A stretch of DNA of 28,312 nucleotides from positions 1-28,312 of the IMG/VR virus record IMGVR_UViG_3300006751_000088; one strand, given 5' to 3'. The notes below the pieces were generated by a model that saw nothing but the letters and a program-made list of their open reading frames with translations, searched no databases and was not told the origin of the DNA. How positions within the stretch are numbered: the stretch's first letter is position 1; each line of letters starts with the position of its first letter. The position numbers and the translations under genes were made by a program. Of this stretch, positions 23,223 to 28,312 are shown piece by piece. This DNA comes from a virus.

Positions 23223-23462
23223 TTAACTCCGTTTTGGTTGTTTTTCCCTATTAGTCTTCTTGTCTACCACGCGGAGATTTTTAGTGGAATTATTCTCCGG
23301 ATTGTGATCTTTGTGGTCGACTTCTTTCCCATCTCCTTTCTTCACCCTTCCATTCTTTTCCATAAACCGACGCGCTTTATTGCGGGCCGCACGTCTCTTT
23401 TTCTGCTCAGACGTGGCTCCGTGCTCATCATATTCCTTTCTGTAATCCCTCTCGCGGCCCAT
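23223..23462 (-). CDS. Small HNH-type protein, 79 aa
   Basis: The last third has GKEVDHKDHNP followed by NNSTKNLRVV and NRE, the core of phage HNH proteins that start MGRE..YRKEYD and have a basic middle (KKRRAARNKARRFMEKNG). It has no Cys pairs and is smaller than usual endonucleases, so it might be a nicking or packaging accessory rather than a homing enzyme. It lies between a Pro-rich and an acidic gene. Confidence 0.8.
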   Translation of the reverse strand: MGRERDYRKEYDEHGATSEQKKRRAARNKARRFMEKNGRVKKGDGKEVDHKDHNPENNSTKNLRVVDKKTNREKQPKRS

Positions 23463-23494
23463 AAGAGTCCTTATTATTTAATAAGTTTAGGATC

Positions 23495-23761
23495 TTATTC
23501 AGCTTTAAACAAATCCTCAATCTTACAAAGACCGTTGGTGACCTTGCGTCGAGCGTGTTGGGCCAAATCCTCTTTAAACTCCAGCCACAAGCCGGTAAAA
23601 AGGGAGTCTCCTTTACCGTAGAACTGATATAAATCCTCCATAAATTCAGCTTTTTTCTGCTCATCACGCCAATCCCAATTCTCTAGGTAGGCGTCGCTCG
23701 TGTCTTGGGTCATCGGAGATTCATTGCTTGGCTCAAAATAATAATCGAAATTTCCGATCAA
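23495..23761 (-). CDS. Acidic hypothetical protein, 88 aa
   Basis: Residues are rich in Asp and Glu with many aromatics (FDYYFEPS; YLENWDWRDEQ; FMEDLYQFYG). It overlaps the endolysin stop by 29 nt; a start at Met 17 would remove the overlap. Position next to the endolysin may suggest a lysis-related or chaperone role; no family is recognised. Confidence 0.55.
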   Translation of the reverse strand: MIGNFDYYFEPSNESPMTQDTSDAYLENWDWRDEQKKAEFMEDLYQFYGKGDSLFTGLWLEFKEDLAQHARRKVTNGLCKIEDLFKAE

Positions 23762-24998
23762 TGAGATATTTCTTGGTGGGTCGAATAAACCAGCCCGTTC
23801 CTATACCACCTGCCATCCAGCGGGGAGCGAGCTCCTCCTTTGAATAAATTACTGATTCCCCTTTCTCAGTGATATAGCTGCCATCCTTTAAAGAAAGATA
23901 TCCCCAGGGGTCATGACAAATTAAACTTTTTCTGTCCTCAGTCAGACCTACAGCGCATATCCAGTGGCCTGATCCCGAGGGACACGATAAGGGACCTTCA
24001 TGAAGAATACCCAAGGGTACCGGCGCTCCTTGTTCAATTAGTTCTTCTACAGTTATCCAATACCCCGTTTCACAAAACTCCGCATCCAACCCATAAGAAC
24101 TAAGAGTCTCGAGCTGAGTTATATCCTGCCTCTCATCCCCACGGCGCTGAACTTCCTCATAATAATCTTCCTGTGTTCCCACCATCTCCGGCTGTAACCC
24201 AGCTAATAACATTGCACAACAACAACTAAAGTCAGACCCATTCTCCCTCTGGGGGTAATAAGGAACCCCTAATGAAATACCCCGGGGTGATAGATGTTCC
24301 ATTGCCTCATCCTTATCATTAATAACCTTCCAGTCACTAGGATTAATCCACCACGCCTGCGTCGGTTGAGAGACAAGCTTTACTTCTTTATTTTTTTCAC
24401 CCGGGTACTCGGTTAAGGAGGCCCATTCATGGGCACTTCCTTTAGGAACAAATAACTTCTCTTCCGGTTGTAACTCATCAGGCTCGAGAGGAAGCCTCTT
24501 TAGCCATGTTTCGGTTTTAGCGTAGATCGAATGACCTAATAAGGGATGTTTCGGCTTACGTAAAAAAAGAGCTTTCTCCGCGGTACGCCGACTAGAAAAA
24601 AAACAAAGCTCCCCCGTACTTTTTTTACGGGGCACCTCCCGCATTAATTCACTAGCTACGATCGAGCGTTTAGTCCCTTGATTGAGGAGTTTAAGAGTGG
24701 ACGACTCTAAAAAAGCATTAGAACCAATACTGAAGCAAAAAGAAACTAACGCGTCGAACTCATTCTGAGAAAGCTTAGGGTCAACATAAGTAGTCACACA
24801 ACGCCCATAGTATCTAGCATCCTCCACCAAAAGCGTATGTGCTTCCTCAGGATGAAGAAGTTGACCTTCACAAATGTCCGCCCCTCTATGGTTATATCCG
24901 ATGTAAAGCTCCCCTTCTCTGTCCGATTGCGCTGATAAATGCAGTTCCTCAAACTGCTTTATAAGTTCAACCCCCTCAGCAGAAACCTCCACGAGCAC
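23733..24998 (-). CDS. Bifunctional endolysin: GH24 lysozyme plus C39-like peptidase
   Basis: This is a 421-aa wall hydrolase in three parts. Residues 8-165 form a phage lysozyme: GVELIKQFEEL (E17), D26, and LVSFCFSIGSNAF. The catalytic spacing E-8-D-5-T is kept, but the last position (32) is Tyr. An SH3-like part follows (about 185-235; LFVPKGSAHEWASLTEYP, AWWINPSDWKV). The C-terminus is a C39-like cysteine peptidase: VPYYPQRENG with a Cys run (about 256-260), His in SGSGHWICAVG (about 345), and Asp in CHDPWGY (about 362). The enzyme would cut both glycan and peptide. The start is GTG 24998. It has no signal peptide, so a holin or other route is needed. Confidence 0.85.
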   Translation of the reverse strand: MLVEVSAEGVELIKQFEELHLSAQSDREGELYIGYNHRGADICEGQLLHPEEAHTLLVEDARYYGRCVTTYVDPKLSQNEFDALVSFCFSIGSNAFLESSTLKLLNQGTKRSIVASELMREVPRKKSTGELCFFSSRRTAEKALFLRKPKHPLLGHSIYAKTETWLKRLPLEPDELQPEEKLFVPKGSAHEWASLTEYPGEKNKEVKLVSQPTQAWWINPSDWKVINDKDEAMEHLSPRGISLGVPYYPQRENGSDFSCCCAMLLAGLQPEMVGTQEDYYEEVQRRGDERQDITQLETLSSYGLDAEFCETGYWITVEELIEQGAPVPLGILHEGPLSCPSGSGHWICAVGLTEDRKSLICHDPWGYLSLKDGSYITEKGESVIYSKEELAPRWMAGGIGTGWFIRPTKKYLIDRKFRLLF

Positions 24999-25034
24999 CA
25001 GGAAAACTCCAACGGCACCTTAGCTCGGGAACCC

Positions 25035-25055
25035 TACTTTTGGTAACAAAAAGTA
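25035..25055. terminator. Possible bidirectional terminator hairpin
   Basis: TACTTTT (25035-25041) and AAAAGTA (25049-25055) form a 7-bp stem with a 7-nt loop. The stem is A/T-rich, so strength is low. It lies between the structural gene at 25074 and the endolysin. Confidence 0.35.
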
Positions 25056-25073
25056 AGCTCTTAAATCAGGTCC

Positions 25074-25472
25074 TTATGCAACCGCAGCTACCAGCCTGTA
25101 GATAGCAGGAGAGCGTGCTGTTTTATCGACATATAAGGTTGCAGTACTACCTCCACTTACGGAGAACGAAACGCTTGAAGAAGTTCTGCGGCTAGTCTGG
25201 GGGGCTGCTAACTCACCTAATAGGGTGCCATTAGCATCAAGAATCCGAGCTCCACTAACTCCGAAAGACTCAGGTTGAAGAGTATATGTGGCCGTCCCGG
25301 TATCGACATGTATCATATTGTAACGATCAGCTAGAGGGAAGGAGCCGTCGGCTGTAAAACCGTTGTATCCGTCAAACGTACAATCAGAGGAGTCCTCCAC
25401 CCTGAACTGTCCCCACATGCCAGTCTCAGCGGGAGCAGCATTCAACTCTCTATTAAATGTGCACTGAGCCAT
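25074..25472 (-). CDS. Beta-rich hypothetical protein, 132 aa
   Basis: Many short strands and Gly/Ser/Thr turns (GMWGQFRVEDSSDCTF; RILDANGTLLGELAAP; SVSFSVSGGSTATLYVDK) suggest a virion protein such as a decoration or tail-fibre component. No signal peptide. ATG 25472-25470 shares CATG with the plus-strand gene at 25471. It precedes the endolysin on the minus strand. Confidence 0.6.
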   Translation of the reverse strand: MAQCTFNRELNAAPAETGMWGQFRVEDSSDCTFDGYNGFTADGSFPLADRYNMIHVDTGTATYTLQPESFGVSGARILDANGTLLGELAAPQTSRRTSSSVSFSVSGGSTATLYVDKTARSPAIYRLVAAVA

Positions 25473-25821
25473 GAGTAATTCTTCAACTGTTACTCCTAGT
25501 CTACCGGAAATGGAAGATATTCCTTACAACAAATTCAATGCCCTAGTTTTTGAGACCCTTATCTTTCTCGAAAGATTTTATCCCAAGATCCGTCTCAACC
25601 CATGGGTAATTAGAGCTAAAGATAACTGCCATCCTGACTGGACCGAATTTAGAACAGGCATCGTCATGGCAAAACTTGAAAAAGACTTTGTTCAACTACA
25701 TGAAGAATGGGACATCGAAGAAAAGAAAGCTAACGCGCCTTTATACACTAGGGAACAGAATGGTAAAGTTCTCCGCATCACCGCTCCTTGGGTACTTAAT
25801 CGCGATAGCGACTCCGTGTAA
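25471..25821 (+). CDS. Hypothetical protein, 116 aa
   Basis: The protein is amphipathic with many aromatic residues (YNKFNALVFETLIFLERFYP; IRLNPWVIRAKDN). A helix from about 65 to 90 is charged (MAKLEKDFVQLHEEWDIEEK). It is not recognised. Its start shares CATG with the minus-strand gene. It heads a short plus-strand run with the next two ORFs. Confidence 0.6.
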   Translation: MSNSSTVTPSLPEMEDIPYNKFNALVFETLIFLERFYPKIRLNPWVIRAKDNCHPDWTEFRTGIVMAKLEKDFVQLHEEWDIEEKKANAPLYTREQNGKVLRITAPWVLNRDSDSV

Positions 25822-25877
25822 CCCGAATCCACAACTCTTCAATCTCAGCCCACTTAAGGGCCACTCCCACAATTAAC

Positions 25878-26084
25878 ATGAACACAAAAATGAATGCAGG
25901 CCGGACGACCCACGTCATCCACAGCTCTTTAATCCTCGCGGGAAAATTCACTTTATTATTCACAACTTCCTTAGTAGGCTACTTCGTGGCTGTTATTGCC
26001 ACCACTGAAATAAGAGGGTTCCTAGACTCTACTTTTTCTTCCCCTTGTACTTACGCACCTTGCGTAGCGTCTCCGCCAAATTAG
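25878..26084 (+). CDS. Possible small membrane protein, 68 aa
   Basis: It has one hydrophobic segment (about 18-43; LILAGKFTLLFTTSLVGYFV) after a basic start. This could be a small membrane lysis protein. The tail after residue 50 (SSPCTYAPCVASPPN) overlaps a minus-strand fragment (26029-26115) that looks more coding there, so the end is doubtful. Confidence 0.4.
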   Translation: MNTKMNAGRTTHVIHSSLILAGKFTLLFTTSLVGYFVAVIATTEIRGFLDSTFSSPCTYAPCVASPPN

Positions 26085-26115
26085 CCTGCTTCTCTGTCCT
26101 CGACGTCTCTCCCAT
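26029..26115 (-). pseudogene. Small-protein fragment, C-terminal type (TEKQANLAETL)
   Basis: A 28-codon frame starts MGETSRTEKQANLAETL and ends in a Lys/Arg-rich tail (VRKYKGKKK). This is how small phage proteins of the PGAF/KAK type end (R..QANLA.TL.K, basic tail). An in-frame TGA lies just before its ATG. The matching N-terminal half is at 26653-26775, about 540 bp upstream on the same strand. It could also be a complete 28-aa gene. Confidence 0.4.
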
Positions 26116-26171
26116 AGATCAGGAGGGGGCCCATACAGCGGCCCTTGATAATTACCTACGAAACTATTCCC

Positions 26172-26345
26172 ATGCAAACTCTCTGCACCACACTCACCTG
26201 CCTTCAGATGTTCTACGGAGTCGGGCAAAACTATCAGATTGGTCACTACGTATACATCTACAGTCCACAAGGATTAGTTACCTGCAAGGACACTACTAAT
26301 CAATACGACTGCTCAAATTCAAGAAGTGCATTGTCTACAGACTGA
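26172..26345 (+). CDS. Possible Cys-containing protein, 57 aa
   Basis: From ATG 26172 (the frame is open to TTG 26145) it contains GQNYQIGHYVYIYSPQG and four Cys (CTTLTC, TCK, YDC). The composition suggests a real folded protein, perhaps disulfide-bonded. It overlaps the end of the minus-strand gene at 26300 by 46 nt, so both ends cannot be equally constrained. Confidence 0.4.
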   Translation: MQTLCTTLTCLQMFYGVGQNYQIGHYVYIYSPQGLVTCKDTTNQYDCSNSRSALSTD

Positions 26346-26650
26346 CCTGGAGGTGTATAGGCACCTTCGGGTATCATCGTGCGATAGTACACCATCGTGC
26401 TTGGATCATAACCAAAGGATCCTCTCAGTCCCCAGTTACTATTGCTCGGCGCAACTTCTAAGGAACCATCACGAGTAACGGTCACTGCACCAGTGTGATC
26501 CTCTAATCGTCCCATCATTAATAGATTGCGCAGAACATTCAATTCACCTGGCAGCTCAGTCTCGCCAGCCATTCTTAAATACCCAGCAGTAAATGCGTCT
26601 CCAGCATTGTCAAACTGCTGTCCGCCAAAGGCCTGATTAAACTCATCCAT
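26300..26650 (-). CDS. Hypothetical protein, 116 aa
   Basis: It is rich in Gly, Asn and Met, with a helical N-terminus (DAFTAGYLRMAGETELPG; VLRNLLMMGRLED) and strand-rich end. ATG 26650 lies 2 nt after the stop of the fragment at 26653. It looks like a virion or assembly protein; no family is recognised. It lies between the two halves of the apparently split small gene. Confidence 0.6.
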   Translation of the reverse strand: MDEFNQAFGGQQFDNAGDAFTAGYLRMAGETELPGELNVLRNLLMMGRLEDHTGAVTVTRDGSLEVAPSNSNWGLRGSFGYDPSTMVYYRTMIPEGAYTPPGQSVDNALLEFEQSY

Positions 26651-26652
26651 AA

Positions 26653-26775
26653 TTAAACTCCATCCGAATAATGCTCCGGGTTTGCTTCTACCTTGTCAGC
26701 AAACTGAGCCGTAGTAAGCCCACGCTCCTTCGCTTTCTTACTGAACGCTCCGGGGCGCTCAATTGCTTTCTGAAT
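26653..26775 (-). pseudogene. Small-protein fragment, N-terminal type (AIERPGAF...KAK)
   Basis: A 40-codon frame reads IQKAIERPGAFSKKAKERG, then LTTAQFADKVEANPEHYSDGV and stop. It resembles phage proteins starting M..IQ.AI.RPGA...KAK..G, which normally go on with R..QANLA.TL. No ATG, GTG or TTG is available in frame: TAG precedes the ATT at 26775. An ATG at 26783 is out of frame by one base. So it uses an ATT start, is frameshifted, or has a suppressed TAG. The missing tail appears at 26029-26115. Confidence 0.5.
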
Positions 26776-26792
26776 CTAATCATCTGCCAAAA

Positions 26793-27053
26793 CTAGTCCC
26801 TCCCCGAGGTATTCCGTTTAAATTTGCGGCCGGCTTCCCTCTCCATTTTATATTTTTCTGCCCTGGTTTTAGCCCGGCTGGCCTTACTCATCTCCGCCCT
26901 TCTCTTACCCTTTTCGGTCGACTCATAAGTTCCCTTTTTTAGATCCCCCGCTTTCTGTAAAGTGCTAACGGCAATTGCATACGCGGAACTCTTATCCATC
27001 TTCGGGTTCTCACGCATGATGGATTTAACAGCATCATCTAGGATGTCAGGCAT
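26793..27053 (-). CDS. Small conserved-type phage protein, 86 aa
   Basis: This pattern is common in phages (SSAYAIAVSTLQKAGDLKKGT, then TEKGKRRAEMSKASRAKTRA), with a basic C-terminus. It is usually found near structural genes; its function is unknown. It is read from ATG 27053. The protein is mainly helical and could bind nucleic acid. Confidence 0.75.
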   Translation of the reverse strand: MPDILDDAVKSIMRENPKMDKSSAYAIAVSTLQKAGDLKKGTYESTEKGKRRAEMSKASRAKTRAEKYKMEREAGRKFKRNTSGRD

Positions 27054-27081
27054 GAAAAAGAAGACGTTTTGCTACTATAAT
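27052..27081 (+). promoter_or_regulatory. Possible sigma-70 promoter for the small membrane gene
   Basis: TATAAT (27076-27081) is a perfect -10. ATGAAA (27052-27057) fits the -35 at only 4 of 6 positions with an 18-bp spacer. It lies 23 bp before ATG 27105, the only plus-strand gene in a minus-strand stretch, so a local promoter is needed. Confidence 0.4.
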
Positions 27082-27104
27082 CATACCGGATTTCACCCAA
27101 TCGC

Positions 27105-27260
27105 ATGGAAAACCTTATAGGGATCATAGGCGCTCTGCACTTACTAGCCCTGGCTATTGTGAATGTGACCCCCACCCCGAAAGATAACGAGGTCTATGGA
27201 CGCATCTATAAACTTGTGGAGAAGCTAGCCGGTATTCTCACCACTAAAGTTAAGCAGTAA
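27105..27260 (+). CDS. Small membrane protein, 51 aa (holin-like)
   Basis: An N-terminal hydrophobic helix (NLIGIIGALHLLALAIVN) is followed by VTPTPKDNEVYGRIYKLVEK and a basic end. Short phage proteins with this layout (one helix, then N.TPTPKDDE) are common in cyanophages and are thought to act in the inner membrane; holin function is inferred. The stop abuts the stop of the HNH gene (27260/27261), with no base between. Confidence 0.7.
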   Translation: MENLIGIIGALHLLALAIVNVTPTPKDNEVYGRIYKLVEKLAGILTTKVKQ

Positions 27261-27635
27261 CTACGCCGCGGTTAAGAGAGGAATAACCCAGGGTTGTTCT
27301 TTCTCTAGGGCCTTCACGTCTTCTGCCTGGTGGAGCCACTCTAATATTTTCACTTCCCTATCGGGACACCAGAAATCCTGTTGTCTAAACCATTCACCCC
27401 AGTCTAGATCAGACTTACATAAATTACACTCACCGCAACACGCCACGAGGTTGCTTTTAACAGTCCCTCCTCCTTTAGCGCGCGGTATAACGTGGTCCAC
27501 ACTGGAGGGTTTATGTCTCCCACAATAAGCACATCCTCCCCACTCATCTAATATTATTCGTCGGAATCTTTTTCTAGCTGTCCTCTTTTGCAAACACTGG
27601 AGAGTGAACACTAAATCTGATTCCTGATGGACCAT
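27261..27635 (-). CDS. HNH endonuclease
   Basis: In this 124-aa protein, a zinc pair CAYCGR precedes SVDHVIPRAKGGGT (catalytic His), then NLVACCGECNLCKSD with the second Cys pair and the last HNH residues. This is the classical HNH fold with all residues present. It is typical of phage homing or packaging nucleases. No intron was found close by. It precedes the 2OG oxygenase on the right. Confidence 0.88.
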   Translation of the reverse strand: MVHQESDLVFTLQCLQKRTARKRFRRIILDEWGGCAYCGRHKPSSVDHVIPRAKGGGTVKSNLVACCGECNLCKSDLDWGEWFRQQDFWCPDREVKILEWLHQAEDVKALEKEQPWVIPLLTAA

Positions 27636-27675
27636 CCAAAAATTGGGCCAACTTTTTTTATATTAACTGATACTT

Positions 27676-28312
27676 TTAGTGAAACCACGAAACAATCGCA
27701 TAACGGGTTCCGCTTTTTACAGGAAGAGCTTGGTGAGGAAACATAAAAGAAGAGGGGAAAATAGTAGCCGATCCAGTACTAACAGGGATGCGGAAAGTGT
27801 CATTGAAAAAAGTTAAACCTCCTCCCTCAAAATCGCTATTTAACTGGATAAGAAGGGTTAACTCTCTTACCTCTCCGGCGTCTGCACCTTTAGCTTGCTC
27901 TCGACTGACATAGTCATAATGCTCCTTATAAAACTCATTAGGACCATATCTCAATAATGTATACCCATTATCTTTACGAACACTTACATCACCAAAAATG
28001 TTCATGTAAGCATTAAGCGCCTGACCTACGTAACTAAATAGATCTATATCTAACTGACGGCGATGACCTGGGTTGACATTAATAACATTACCTAACGAGA
28101 TATTGAGCTGTGACGATGTCCTCCACGTGTCATCCTTCACACTATCTCCTGACTCCAATTCATGGTAGATGAAGGAATCTTCCCACAACCCATTGGGCTC
28201 GCTATACTCCTCTATTACCGCCTCACAAAAAGGTTCAGGAAGAAGATTATCGAAAGTACGAATGAAATGAGTTAAAGGCGATGTAGCCGTAGAGTGTTGA
28301 TACTGAGGAGTC
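27676..28312 (-). CDS. 2OG-Fe(II) oxygenase (HxD type), 5' end outside window
   Basis: The frame is open from the right edge to TAA at 27678-27676 (212 codons). The part before the first possible start (TTG at 28188) is also coding: it reads FIRTFDNLLPEPFCEAVIEE, the usual beginning of prolyl-4-hydroxylase-like proteins. The core has LRYGPNEFYKEHYDY (iron ligands H and D), GGGLTFF, and FPHQALPVKSGTRYAIVSW (third His and the Arg that binds 2-oxoglutarate). All ligands are present. Its substrate is unknown. It differs in ligand type from the oxygenase at 21970. Confidence 0.88.
   Translation of the reverse strand, partial: TPQYQHSTATSPLTHFIRTFDNLLPEPFCEAVIEEYSEPNGLWEDSFIYHELESGDSVKDDTWRTSSQLNISLGNVINVNPGHRRQLDIDLFSYVGQALNAYMNIFGDVSVRKDNGYTLLRYGPNEFYKEHYDYVSREQAKGADAGEVRELTLLIQLNSDFEGGGLTFFNDTFRIPVSTGSATIFPSSFMFPHQALPVKSGTRYAIVSWFH

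Noticed and set aside
23199-23621. Plus-strand ORF of 140 codons
   Set aside because: It is the antisense of the HNH-type gene at 23223-23462 and the acidic gene at 23495-23761, both of which have recognisable or coding-like content. The plus frame is hydrophobic by mirror of charged codons.
26045-26299. Plus-strand ORF of 84 codons
   Set aside because: It overlaps the better 26172-26345 frame and the antisense of the minus-strand fragment; composition does not look coding.
26116-26652. Group I intron between the two small-protein fragments
   Set aside because: No intron core or homing endonuclease was recognised by eye, and the interval holds an ordinary-looking 116-aa gene; kept only as a possibility to test.
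27051-27120. Third CATG pair with a 22-codon plus-strand frame at 27052
   Set aside because: The minus gene is real, but the plus frame is too short to support and overlaps the 51-aa gene.
28201-28250. Suspected frameshift in the right-edge 2OG oxygenase
   Set aside because: With five A residues at 28227-28231 counted correctly, the frame is continuous from the window edge; the gene is only truncated by the window.
1-28312. tRNA genes, CRISPR arrays, insertion sequences
   Set aside because: No GGTTCRANNCC-type tRNA arm with matching stems, no regularly spaced repeats and no transposase were seen.

Overview
The window looks like part of the genome of a tailed double-stranded DNA phage, most probably a cyanophage. 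Genes are small, nearly contiguous and often overlap by ATGA or TGATG. The set combines a replication module (family A DNA polymerase, primase-helicase, Cas4/MGME1-like exonuclease, SSB-like protein) with a lysozyme-peptidase endolysin, HNH proteins, thioredoxin, two 2OG-Fe(II) oxygenases and a small secreted porin-like protein. The last three are typical of marine cyanophages. The host assignment is inference; no tRNA, rRNA, integrase, terminase or capsid gene was seen.

Layout. 2-2483 (+): the end of an unknown gene, a terminator, a structured leader, then small hypothetical genes ending with a winged-helix regulator. 2593-8399 (+): a near-consensus sigma-70 promoter, thioredoxin, and a cluster with a 402-aa protein, a MoxR/RavA-type AAA+ ATPase and a ViaA-like VWA protein. 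This is the best candidate for an unusual phage-encoded system. 8529-11844 (+): a basic protein, a strong terminator, DNA polymerase I and two small genes. 11841-12691 (-): three small conserved-looking genes, including the porin-like one with its own terminator. 12868-16605 (+): a five-repeat protein, a 44-aa gene, an HNH-like/HTH protein, an SSB-like protein and a partner. 16677-16949 (-): one small gene. 16948-22536 (+): a methyltransferase-like protein, exonuclease, primase-helicase, a membrane-anchored possible winged-helix protein and a 2OG oxygenase. 22558-28312: mostly minus strand, with structural/accessory genes, the endolysin, two HNH proteins and a second 2OG oxygenase that runs off the right edge; a few plus-strand small membrane or unknown genes lie between them.

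How the genes work together. Polymerase, SSB-like protein, exonuclease and primase-helicase form a replication/recombination set. The MoxR ATPase, VWA protein and 402-aa protein are translationally coupled or adjacent and probably act as one chaperone-like machine. The endolysin and small membrane proteins probably serve lysis.

Unusual points. A 113-bp segment of the exonuclease gene is repeated perfectly 9.6 kb away, where it forms the in-frame C-terminus of an unrelated gene. A related 20-bp box lies downstream of both copies. Two fragments resembling the halves of one small phage protein lie about 540 bp apart on the minus strand. The endolysin lysozyme domain has Tyr where the catalytic Thr is expected. 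Several genes under 60 aa were found by direct reading.
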